DNA from: an uncultured Clostridia bacterium | GTDB taxonomy: Bacteria > Bacillota > Clostridia > Oscillospirales > Ruminococcaceae | Length of the DNA stretch: 11,908 bases | Direction: 5' to 3' | Assembly (NCBI GenBank): GCA_947175045.1 | Contig: CAMWLH010000033.1 | Location: 1 to 11,908, forward strand | Part shown: positions 1-5,476 of the stretch, in pieces | Position numbering within the stretch: the stretch's first letter is position 1 | How the letters are laid out: each line of letters opens with the position of its first letter | Position numbers and translations under genes: made by a program | Notes under the pieces: model-generated | What the model was told of the DNA's origin: nothing | Databases searched by the model: none | Seen by the model: the letters and a program-made list of their open reading frames with translations, nothing else

Positions 1-693
1 AGGATAGCGACGAACAACAGCCGTATGGAGGACGAGTACGCGATAGCGCTGGCGGACATTCTGCGGCTGTACGGGCACGAAGCGGCGGAGATCGGCGGGG
101 CGATACTGTCGTCGGTGGTTCCTCCCGTGACCTCACAGCTAAAGGGAGCTGTGGAAAAGGTGTGCGGCTGCCGCGTGATGACGGTAGGTCCGGGGATAAA
201 GACGGGGCTAAACATCAAGATAGACGAGCCCGCCTCGCTGGGCGCAGACCTTGCGGCTGTCGCCGTGGGAGCAAAGGAACACTACCCCCTGCCCGCAATA
301 GTTATCGATATGGGAACGGCTACGAAAATACTCGCGGTAGATAAAACAGGCGCTTTTATCGGCGGTATAATCGCCCCGGGGGTAAAAATATCCAACGAAG
401 CCTTAGCCGCGCAGACCGCCAGTCTGCCGCTTATCAGCATATCCACAGCGCCCATAAAAACCGTCATCGGAACAAACACAGTGGACTGTATGCGGTCGGG
501 ACTGCTGTACGGCGCGGCGTTTATGGTTGACGGAATGATAGAGCATTTCGAGCGGGAGATTGGAGAAAAGTGCACCGTTATAGCTACGGGCGGCTTCTCT
601 TCAATAATTAAGCCGCTGTGCAAAAAAGAGTTTATTCTCGACACAAGCCTGATAATGAAAGGTTTATTGGAAATATATAAGAAGAACGCTTAA
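1..693 (+). CDS. coaX: Type III pantothenate kinase, 3' part (5' end outside window)
   Basis: CoaX phosphorylates pantothenate with ATP, the first step of coenzyme A synthesis, in the cytoplasm. The reading frame is open from base 1, and the residues before the first ATG (RIATNNSR, then MEDEYA at 25) match the family's usual R-x-x-T-x-x-x-R-x-x-DEYA stretch, so the gene starts before the window and the ATG at 25 is not the start. Visible family motifs: SSVVPP (codons from about 112), GPGIKTGLNI (from 190), LGADL (from 238), DMGTATK (from 307), GGIIAPGVKIS (from 361), NTVDCMRSGLLYG (from 475) and ATGGF (from 583). The N-terminal DxGNT phosphate-binding motif would lie off the left edge. Two motif positions are unusual: GADL where most members have GADR, and GTATK where most have GTATT. 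No clear rho-independent terminator follows. Family call is secure; activity is assumed. Confidence 0.93.
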   Translation, partial: RIATNNSRMEDEYAIALADILRLYGHEAAEIGGAILSSVVPPVTSQLKGAVEKVCGCRVMTVGPGIKTGLNIKIDEPASLGADLAAVAVGAKEHYPLPAIVIDMGTATKILAVDKTGAFIGGIIAPGVKISNEALAAQTASLPLISISTAPIKTVIGTNTVDCMRSGLLYGAAFMVDGMIEHFEREIGEKCTVIATGGFSSIIKPLCKKEFILDTSLIMKGLLEIYKKNA

Positions 694-707
694 AAAGGGG
701 CAGCTAA

Positions 708-737
708 GGCGGTGAAAACATAGAGCCGCGAACCGCC
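708..737 (+). other. Weak hairpin just after coaX
   Basis: GGCGGT (708-713) can pair with ACCGCC (732-737) around an 18-base loop, 15 bases after the coaX stop codon. There is no T-run after it, so it is not a convincing terminator. It may only be the left border of the palindromic element that follows. Confidence 0.3.
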
Positions 738-744
738 CGCGCAT

Positions 745-854
745 GAATTTTTCGCAAGCCGCCGAGCCGTCAATACGCAGCGAAGCGAAGTGTTGACGGC
801 TCGGCGGGCTAACGTCATCAACGCAAAGCGTTGATGACGTGGTGCGAAAAATTC
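745..854. repeat. Three-way-junction palindromic element, copy A
   Basis: The outer arms GAATTTTTCGCA (745-756) and TGCGAAAAATTC (843-854) are perfectly complementary over 12 bp. They enclose two hairpins. The first pairs AGCC plus a 16-base arm (757-776) with a 16-base arm plus GGCT (790-810), with one G bulge at 806 and one G-T pair. The second pairs ACGTCATCAACGC (812-824) with GCGTTGATGACGT (828-840) around an AAA loop. The ends and junction, GAATTTTTCGCAAGCCG, GGCTAACG and GTGGTGCGAAAAATTC, recur exactly at 5122-5228, where the inner hairpins have different sequence. I see no coding potential. It fills most of the coaX-ECF gap and could act as RNA (processing, attenuation) or as a dispersed repeat. 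Confidence 0.88.
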
Positions 855-896
855 TTTTAAATCGTTCAATTATCGTCAACCTATATAAACCAATCC

Positions 897-935
897 TCGT
901 CAACATAACCTAAAATCATTATAGCCTAGGTCAAC
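897..935 (+). promoter_or_regulatory. Promoter-like 39-bp conserved sequence upstream of the ECF S gene
   Basis: A -35-like TCGTCA (897-902), a 17-base spacer and a -10-like TATAGC (920-925) precede the ECF transporter gene, giving a leader of roughly 90 bases. The whole 39-base stretch matches 31 of 39 positions with the sequence upstream of dprA (3162-3200, minus strand). Neither hexamer is close to consensus, so this could be a regulator-dependent promoter, an operator or a repeat. Two further GTCAAC words (874-879 and 930-935) flank or overlap it. Confidence 0.45.
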
Positions 936-1022
936 ATTTTTTAGGGGTCTGCGGTTTATAACCGTAAATATATACCCGCGGTACATCGGTAAAGAGCCGA
1001 GTGCCAGCAAAGGAGTTTCTCT

Positions 1023-1667
1023 ATGGAGAACACACAGAAAACACAGGCTGCGCGTTGGAACGCGCAAAAAACTCAAACGGTCGTAGGTCTCGGACTGCTT
1101 ACGGCGATCGTGATAGTGCTTCAGGCACTTGCGGTGGGAATCAGGTTCGGAGTATTCAACATCACGCTTGTGCTTGTGCCGATAATAGTCGGAGCGGCGT
1201 TATACGGCTGGAAAGCGGGAGCGTGGCTGGGATTTGTTTTCGGAGTTGTGGTATTGTTCACAGACGCGGGAGCGTTTCTGGCGATAAACATTCCCGGAAC
1301 TATAATTACCTGTATTCTTAAAGGCACACTGGCGGGTCTTTGCGTAGGGCTGGTTTATTCGGCAATAGCAAAGAAAAACAGAACCGCCGCGGTTATCACT
1401 TCGGCATTCACAGCGCCCATTGTGAACACGGGAGTGTTCCTGCTTGGCTGCTCCGTATTCTTTCTTGACACGCTTAAGGAATGGGGCGCGGGAGCGGGCT
1501 TTGACAACGTGTGGGTGTACATGGTGACCGCCTTTGTGGGTCTTAACTTCGTTGTGGAGCTTGCAATAAACCTTGTATTAAGCTCGGCTATTGTCATGAT
1601 AGTAAATCTGGCAAAGGGAAAGATCCAAAAAAAGAAGGACAACGGCAAACCCAATATTGACATCTGA
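1023..1667 (+). CDS. ECF transporter S component, possibly pantothenate-specific
   Basis: This 214-residue integral membrane protein resembles the substrate-binding S subunits of energy-coupling factor transporters, which work with a shared T subunit and two ATPases encoded elsewhere to import vitamins. About six hydrophobic segments are visible: residues ~19-40, 46-62, 64-80, 94-116, 121-146 and 164-197. The family-like patterns FNITLVLVPIIVGAALYGW and GTIITCILKGTLAG are present, and the tail is lysine-rich (KGKIQKKKD). An ideal AGGAG at 1011-1015 lies 7 bases before the ATG and fixes the start; the frame beginning at 1001 is a shadow. The substrate is inferred only from the neighbour coaX, since S-component genes often sit beside genes for their vitamin's pathway. 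Biotin, riboflavin or another ligand cannot be excluded. The gene is 329 bases from coaX, with a repeat and a promoter-like sequence between, so it may be transcribed separately. Confidence 0.85.
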   Translation: MENTQKTQAARWNAQKTQTVVGLGLLTAIVIVLQALAVGIRFGVFNITLVLVPIIVGAALYGWKAGAWLGFVFGVVVLFTDAGAFLAINIPGTIITCILKGTLAGLCVGLVYSAIAKKNRTAAVITSAFTAPIVNTGVFLLGCSVFFLDTLKEWGAGAGFDNVWVYMVTAFVGLNFVVELAINLVLSSAIVMIVNLAKGKIQKKKDNGKPNIDI

Positions 1668-1678
1668 ATATGACAAAA

Positions 1679-1708
1679 ATCCCCGCGTTCTCACAGGAGC
1701 GCGGGGAT
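1679..1708 (-). terminator. Rho-independent terminator for the minus-strand dprA unit
   Basis: A perfect 9-bp stem, ATCCCCGCG (1679-1687) with CGCGGGGAT (1700-1708), has a 12-base loop. Read on the minus strand it is followed by ATTTTTG, a proper U-tract. It lies 5 bases beyond the stop codon of the GNAT remnant. On the plus strand no T-run follows, so stopping the ECF transcript there would be less efficient, but the hairpin sits between convergent genes and may serve both. Confidence 0.8.
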
Positions 1709-1712
1709 CTCA

Positions 1713-1910
1713 TTAAAAGTGTTTATACATAACGGATACTGAGTCTTTGGCAAAGCCGTTTGCTTCATAATAATTCGACAGAACGGAGCCGACCTGTTCC
1801 TTTGCATTATCAGCGCTCCACGCTTCATTCCACGGCGGCTCGGAATAGGCGAGAGCCATCGCCTTTGCAAGCCCCTCAATATCTGCGTTTTCTGCCATTC
1901 GTACAATCAT
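1713..1910 (-). pseudogene. GNAT-family acetyltransferase remnant with internal deletion
   Basis: This is an intact 65-codon frame starting 9 bases after the dprA stop on the same strand. Residues 1-47 (MIVRMAENADIEGLAKAMAL onward, then PPWNEAWSADNAKEQVGSVL) look like the N-terminal helices of a GNAT N-acetyltransferase. Residues 48-65 (YEANGFAKDSVSVMYKHF) look like the last strand of such enzymes, which typically end in Y/F-E-x-x-GF followed by a short strand. The central beta sheet and the acetyl-CoA pyrophosphate loop (Q/R-x-x-G-x-G/A) are absent, about half of a usual 130-150 residue protein. The simplest reading is an in-frame internal deletion near 1769-1773 that joined the two ends. 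No good ribosome binding site is seen, so any expression would be by coupling to dprA. It may be translated but cannot carry out acetyl transfer. A natural small protein is less likely. Confidence 0.6.
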
Positions 1911-1919
1911 TATGTCTAC

Positions 1920-3137
1920 TTAACCGCCCGCGGTCTCATAAATCCCGTCCATATTCCTGCGGATATACCCGAACATTTCAAGGTCGGTAAGCGCCGCCGC
2001 AACGTCCATATGGCTCATGCCGCTGCGCTCTATGACCTCGTCGATATTAAGCGGATTTTCCGCGATAAGACGCAGCACCGCCGCCTCGTTGGGGTCAAGG
2101 GATTCAAAAACGCTCTCGTCTATTCCCCTTTTCGGCTCGGGAGCCTCCGCGGGCTGCTCCTTTTCGGCGGACTTCTTCTTTTTTGGAGGCTCTCCCTCAT
2201 CGAGCATTCTCATTCCGTTGTTCACGCCGTCCAGAACGCTCCGCCAGCTCTCGCTGTGAAGATAGCCGTAGATATACTCGTTGACAATATCTATATAGCT
2301 GAACACGGGGATCGCTCCGTCACGCAGCAGCGGCATTACTCCCGCAAAACGCGGATCGGAAATATCATGGGGCGGTATGCAGAACAGATCGCGCCCCTGC
2401 TCAATGGTGTGCTCCGCGGTAAGCAGACAACCGCTCCGCGCGGACGCTTCAACGATCAGCGTGCCCGAGGCAAGCCCCGATATGATACGGTTTCTGTGCT
2501 GAAAATAGGCTGCATATGTTGTGGAATGCGGCAGCAGCTCGCTTACCAGCGCTCCGCCGCTCGCGAGTATATCCCGTTTGAGCTGCGCACTGTCCGCGGG
2601 GTAATTCACCAGCATTCCGCAGGCAAGCACTCCCACAGTCCGCCCTCCCGCGTCCACGCAGGCGCGATGAGCCACAGAATCCAGCCCCACAGCCAACCCG
2701 CTGACAATTGTCGTTCCGATCTTAGCCAGCTCTCCGCATATCGAGCGGCAAACGTTGGCGCTGTACTCGCAGCCGTTGCGCGTTCCCACCACGGCTATCG
2801 ACATTTCGTCGTCCAGACCCTCCAGGCTTCCCCTTGCGAAAAGCACTATCGGCGGATTCGGTATCGCTTTAAGGCGCAGAGGGTATTCCTCGTCGTCAAG
2901 CGTGATTATACGGATATCATTTTCGGAGCATATGCCGAGTATCTTGTTCACGTCCCGCGAGCGTATCTCCCTAGCCTGTTTGCGCTCACGCTCGCTTAAA
3001 AATTTGCAGCCGCCGTCGCGGATAAGTCTTGCGGCTTCGGCAGCGTCCCCGCCGCATATCTCAAGCACCTTTGTAGTCTTCGGATTATATGGCTGCATAA
3101 CGAGCAGCAGCCACAGCCATACCTCAACGCTGCTCAT
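1920..3137 (-). CDS. dprA: DNA-processing protein DprA (Smf)
   Basis: DprA binds incoming single-stranded DNA and loads RecA during natural transformation; it is widespread even in bacteria not known to be competent. The 405 residues are full length. Residues 1-80 form the helical N-terminal part (SSVEVWLWL). Residues ~83-285 form the Rossmann-like DprA core, with VVGTRNGCEYS (116-126), VSGLAVGLDSVAHRA (145-159), GVLACGMLVNYP (169-180) and HRNRIISGLASGTLIVEAS (214-232). A charged linker follows (317-336, PPKKKKSAEKEQPAEAPEP). Residues 345-402 form a winged-helix domain (EAAVLRLI to MFGYIRRNMDGIYET). AAAAGGAG (3145-3152 on the complement) lies 7 bases before the ATG and supports this start. 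No topA, which often follows dprA in Firmicutes, lies directly downstream; a GNAT remnant does. Confidence 0.95.
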   Translation of the reverse strand: MSSVEVWLWLLLVMQPYNPKTTKVLEICGGDAAEAARLIRDGGCKFLSERERKQAREIRSRDVNKILGICSENDIRIITLDDEEYPLRLKAIPNPPIVLFARGSLEGLDDEMSIAVVGTRNGCEYSANVCRSICGELAKIGTTIVSGLAVGLDSVAHRACVDAGGRTVGVLACGMLVNYPADSAQLKRDILASGGALVSELLPHSTTYAAYFQHRNRIISGLASGTLIVEASARSGCLLTAEHTIEQGRDLFCIPPHDISDPRFAGVMPLLRDGAIPVFSYIDIVNEYIYGYLHSESWRSVLDGVNNGMRMLDEGEPPKKKKSAEKEQPAEAPEPKRGIDESVFESLDPNEAAVLRLIAENPLNIDEVIERSGMSHMDVAAALTDLEMFGYIRRNMDGIYETAGG

Positions 3138-3161
3138 ATGTATACTCCTTTTTTAATTAAG

Positions 3162-3200
3162 GTCGACCTAAGCTATAATGCCTTTAAGCAATGTTGACAA
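3162..3200 (-). promoter_or_regulatory. Candidate dprA promoter, matching the ECF upstream sequence
   Basis: Read on the minus strand: TTGTCA (3195-3200), 17 bases, then TATAGC (3172-3177), placing the start of transcription about 27 bases before the dprA ATG. The 39-base block matches 897-935 at 31 of 39 positions in the same orientation relative to its gene. It contains the perfect palindrome GGTCGACC (3161-3168), which could be an operator half. The -10 box is weak. Confidence 0.5.
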
Positions 3201-3219
3201 GAAGTAAATGATTTGAAAA

Positions 3220-3331
3220 GAATTTCAAAATTCCCGCTAATCACGCTCCACTCCGCTTTGCTCCGTTACACGTGCTTAGCGGGAACCGCGCAGCATTTGC
3301 CCTTCGGCAAATGCGCGTCTTTTTGAAATTC
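3220..3331. repeat. Three-way-junction palindromic element C, unrelated arm sequence
   Basis: The outer arms GAATTTCAAAA (3220-3230) and TTTTGAAATTC (3321-3331) are perfectly complementary over 11 bp. Inside, TTCCCGCTAA-T-CACG (3231-3245) pairs with CGTG-C-TTAGCGGGAA (3271-3285), with a single mismatch and a 25-base loop. Then GCATTTGCC (3293-3301) pairs with GGCAAATGC (3306-3314) around CTTC, extended by 3 more pairs across a bulged A. The plan (A/T-rich outer arm, two hairpins) is that of copies A and B, but the sequences differ. It lies between the amylase stop and the dprA start. Confidence 0.8.
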
Positions 3332-3420
3332 CATGCGTGGGCGCTATGCCGCACTATGCTTTTTGAAATCCCATGCGTGGGCGTTATGCCGCATTATGTC
3401 TTTTTGAGATTTTATGCGGT
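3320..3420. repeat. 40-bp tandem repeat, about 2.5 copies
   Basis: Unit 1 (3320-3359) and unit 2 (3360-3399) match at 36 of 40 positions. All four differences are C/T changes. A partial third unit (3401-3420) matches about 15 of 20. Each unit starts with TTTTTGAAAT, the closing arm of the preceding palindromic element, and continues with CATGCGTGGGCG and ATGCCGCA. The tract therefore appears to arise by duplication of that arm plus its right flank. GTG-GGC can pair with GCC-G-CAC inside each unit. Confidence 0.85.
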
Positions 3421-3434
3421 AAATTTCTGTCACA

Positions 3435-4757
3435 TTAAATTTTAAGCACCATGCTCGAATACCCCTGCAAGGTCAGCCCGCCGAGCTCCACGGTCTCCCC
3501 CGTAAGAAGATTCACCGCGCTGCCGCCCATATTAAGGTTAAACGTAAAGGGAGCTCCGTCGCAGTTAATCACCGTCACAAGAGTTTCACCCTCCGCCGAG
3601 CGCGAGAACGCGTACTGTCTATTAGTAAGCTGAACCTGCTTATAATCTCCCTGCGAAGCCGCGGGGTTATTCTTCTGAATTTCCGCCAGAGCCCTGATAT
3701 GTTCCGTCATATCCTTAAGACCGCCCGCTCTCATCTTTTCCGATTCAAATTCGGGTCTGAGAGCGTCGTCACCGCCGCCGCGCTTGTCACCCTCGATACC
3801 GAACTCGCTGCCGTAGTAAACCGACGGTATGCCCGGCATCATGAACATCAGCGTGTAGATAAGCGGCAGGTGCTCCTTAGTTTTCAAAATAGAAGCTACG
3901 CGCGTTACGTCGTGATTATCAACAAACGTGTAGAGATGCTTTCCGCGGTACAGACACCAGTTTTCGCTGCCGAACTGCCTGTTGATCGAATGGGCTATCT
4001 CGAACATATTCATATCGTTAAAGCTGGAGAACAAGCCCTTGTAGCACTCATAATTAGTCACGCTGTCCAGCATCTGGTCGTTCATCCACTTGTTGTAATC
4101 GCCGTGAAGTGTTTCGCCCAGCAGGAAGAAATCGTCCGCCAGCCACTTGCAGTGTCCGCGCAGCTCCCGCAGGAAATTCTCCTCCAGGCAGTAAGCAACG
4201 TCCAGCCTTAAGCCGTCAATGCCGAACTCATTTTTCCAGCCCGTAATGCAGTCCTTTATGTACTGCTTTACCTCGGGATTGTAAAGATTGAGCTTGACCA
4301 GCTCATAGTGACCCTCCCAGCCCTCATAATAGAACCCGTCGTTGTAGCCCGAGTTGCCCTCGCGCACATGGAACCAGTCCTTTTTGGAGCTCCCAAGCTT
4401 ATGCTCGCGCACGTCCTTAAACGCGCCGAAATCTCTTCCGACATGGTTGAATACTCCGTCCAGCACTACCCTTATTCCGTTTTCATGCAGAGCGTCGCAC
4501 ACCTTTTTAAAATCATCGTTGGTGCCCAGCCTGCGGTCGATCTTGGTGTAATCGATGGTATCATACCCGTGCGCCACCGACTCAAATACGGGTCCAAAAT
4601 AAACGGCGTTGCAGCCCAGCTCCTTAATATGAGGTATATCCTCAATAAGCCTCAATATCACATGAGAGGGCTCCGACTGCTGATCGTTCTGCCTTGCGCA
4701 CCCAAAATACCCGATAGGATAAATGTGATAAAACACCGCGTTCTCAAACCAATTCAT
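3435..4757 (-). CDS. Cytoplasmic GH13 alpha-amylase-family glycosidase (maltodextrin-degrading type)
   Basis: Predicted to hydrolyse alpha-1,4-glucosidic bonds of maltodextrins or related oligosaccharides inside the cell. The 440 residues have no signal peptide and open with MNWFENAVFYHIYPIGYFG, the usual start of the TIM barrel. All four GH13 regions are visible: DGVFNH (100-105), GLRLD with nucleophile Asp186, GE with acid/base Glu215, and NHD (281-283). A small C-terminal beta domain (about 375-440) ends GYSSMVLKI. I chose the ATG at 4757 because AAGGAG (4767-4772 on the complement) lies 9 bases before it and the protein fold begins there. The frame stays open upstream to 4835, but that extension (MTFCAKLRGVFMGG) runs through palindromic sequence. 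No carbohydrate-binding N domain is present. Precise specificity (neopullulanase, cyclomaltodextrinase, alpha-glucosidase) cannot be told by eye. No sugar transporter or regulator is adjacent. Confidence 0.9.
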   Translation of the reverse strand: MNWFENAVFYHIYPIGYFGCARQNDQQSEPSHVILRLIEDIPHIKELGCNAVYFGPVFESVAHGYDTIDYTKIDRRLGTNDDFKKVCDALHENGIRVVLDGVFNHVGRDFGAFKDVREHKLGSSKKDWFHVREGNSGYNDGFYYEGWEGHYELVKLNLYNPEVKQYIKDCITGWKNEFGIDGLRLDVAYCLEENFLRELRGHCKWLADDFFLLGETLHGDYNKWMNDQMLDSVTNYECYKGLFSSFNDMNMFEIAHSINRQFGSENWCLYRGKHLYTFVDNHDVTRVASILKTKEHLPLIYTLMFMMPGIPSVYYGSEFGIEGDKRGGGDDALRPEFESEKMRAGGLKDMTEHIRALAEIQKNNPAASQGDYKQVQLTNRQYAFSRSAEGETLVTVINCDGAPFTFNLNMGGSAVNLLTGETVELGGLTLQGYSSMVLKI

Positions 4758-4779
4758 ACTTCTCGTCTCCTTAATTGAT

Positions 4780-4909
4780 AAAATTTTTCGCGACCCGCCC
4801 ATAAAAACTCCGCGAAGTTTTGCGCAAAATGTCACAAAATACCGCAGACAGCAACATGATCGTTGCGCAAAACTTTGCTCCGTTTTCGCGGGCTCCCGCA
4901 GAAAATTTT
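4780..4909. repeat. Degenerate palindromic element D upstream of the amylase gene
   Basis: Outer arms AAAATTTT at 4780-4787 and 4902-4909 (11 of 13 if extended inward to GCG) enclose GAAGTTTTGCGCAA (4814-4827), which pairs with TTGCGCAAAACTTT (4863-4876) over 14 bp with one G-T. A second hairpin, GCGGG-CT-CCCGC, spans 4888-4899. The outer region AATTTTTCGC (4782-4791) matches part of the arm of copies A and B, suggesting a decayed relative. On the minus strand it would lie in the 5' leader or promoter region of the amylase gene; no good promoter for that gene was found. Confidence 0.55.
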
Positions 4910-4910
4910 C

Positions 4911-4990
4911 CTGCGTGGTTGAAGCGTTGCCCTTTGCGAACGTTGCTTCTCTGCGTGGGCGAAGCGCTGCTCGCTGCGAGCCTTGCCTTA
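4911..4990. repeat. Imperfect 40-bp-period tandem repeat
   Basis: Bases 4911-4950 and 4951-4990 match at 29 of 40 positions, each starting CTGCGTGG and sharing GAAGCG, TGCGA and TTGC. The period and the TGCGTGG core are the same as in the tract at 3320-3399, and both tracts begin right after the closing arm of a palindromic element. The rest of 4991-5047 is AT-rich with nothing recognisable. Confidence 0.5.
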
Positions 4991-5050
4991 TTGCTTGTGC
5001 GGAATTTTGCTTTTGGCGGTTTCTTTAATATTTGAAATTTTTCATTCTTT

Positions 5051-5303
5051 ATTATACCATAAACCCGGAGGGATTATGGTCAGTCTGTATAAAAAGTTAT
5101 AGCGACGTAATAACGACGCAGGAATTTTTCGCAAGCCGATTTGAAAGCGCAGCCCGCGAAGCGGGCGGAGCTTTTAAATCGAGGCTAACGGAACCCGCCG
5201 AAGGCGGGTGGAGTGGTGCGAAAAATTCGCATTTAAATAATTTGCTACTCGTCAGCACTTTATATACAGTCTAACCATAAACCCGGAGGGATTATGGTAT
5301 AAT
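5051..5303. mobile_element. MITE-like element with 47-bp terminal inverted repeats
   Basis: Bases 5051-5097 and 5257-5303 are inverted repeats without gaps, complementary at 39 of 47 positions. The outermost 16 (ATTATACCATAA then CCC) differ at only one position. Each terminal repeat contains an identical 25-bp hairpin (5056-5080 and 5274-5298: ACCATAA and CCC arms, GGA loop, GGG and TTATGGT). The interior carries copy B of the three-way-junction element and no coding sequence. Size, long terminal repeats and lack of a gene fit a non-autonomous miniature element or a structured intergenic repeat. A clear target duplication directly beside the ends is not seen. Confidence 0.65.
5122..5228. repeat. 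Three-way-junction palindromic element, copy B
   Basis: The outer arms are identical to copy A: GAATTTTTCGCA (5122-5133) and TGCGAAAAATTC (5217-5228). AGCC (5134-5137) pairs with GGCT (5183-5186). GATTTGAAAGC (5138-5148) pairs with GCTTTTAAATC (5170-5180) with one G-T, and GCCCGC (5152-5157) with GCGGGC (5161-5166) around GAA. The second hairpin is ACCCGCC (5193-5199) with GGCGGGT (5203-5209) around GAA. Three blocks are exactly shared with copy A: 17 bases at the left, GGCTAACG in the middle and 16 bases at the right. The hairpins between them are unrelated in sequence but still paired. Confidence 0.88.
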
Positions 5304-5353
5304 TGTCCATTACTGCGCGAAGTGAGCTGAAAGCGAATGTATGCGCATGGACA
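5304..5353. repeat. Hairpin adjoining the MITE-like element
   Basis: TGTCCAT (5304-5310) pairs with ATGGACA (5347-5353), and GCGC (5315-5318) with GCGC (5343-5346) across a four-base bulge, leaving a 24-base loop. It starts at the base after the terminal repeat ends. Function unknown. Confidence 0.45.
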
Positions 5354-5357
5354 TGGC

Positions 5358-5387
5358 GGTATAATAAACGCTTGCGTTTATTATACC
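5358..5387. repeat. Perfect 14-bp inverted repeat
   Basis: GGTATAATAAACGC (5358-5371) and GCGTTTATTATACC (5374-5387) are perfectly complementary around TT. Its GGTATAAT end matches the right end of the MITE-like element, and TTTATTATACCACAAA (5377-5392) is a near-direct repeat of 5048-5063 (15 of 16). It may be an operator, a terminator-like hairpin without a U-tract, or part of the repeat cluster. Bases 5393-5476 to its right are AT-rich with nothing further recognised. Confidence 0.6.
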
Positions 5388-5476
5388 ACAAATCTCCCGT
5401 TTTGTCAACATTTTGTGCAATATTCCCAAAAGGCAAAAGAAAAAATTGAACATATGAGAAAATTTTTACAAAGCTA

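Noticed and set aside
2010..2999. 329-codon plus-strand frame over dprA
   Set aside because: Antisense to the conserved DprA core; no start signal or domain.
3320..3420. CRISPR array
   Set aside because: The 40-bp units are directly adjacent with no unique spacers, and no cas gene is nearby.
4758..4835. 26-residue N-terminal extension of the amylase
   Set aside because: A good ribosome binding site precedes the internal ATG at 4757, the family's fold begins there, and the extension lies in repeat sequence.
4820..5035. 71-codon open frame starting at TTG, with a hydrophobic tail
   Set aside because: It has no ribosome binding site, runs through the palindrome and the 40-bp repeat, and its hydrophobic stretch comes from repeated GCT/CTT/TTG words. 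Not supported as a gene.
5032..5274. 80-codon frame inside the MITE-like element
   Set aside because: Built almost entirely from the inverted repeats and hairpins, with no ribosome binding site; the DNA structure explains it better.
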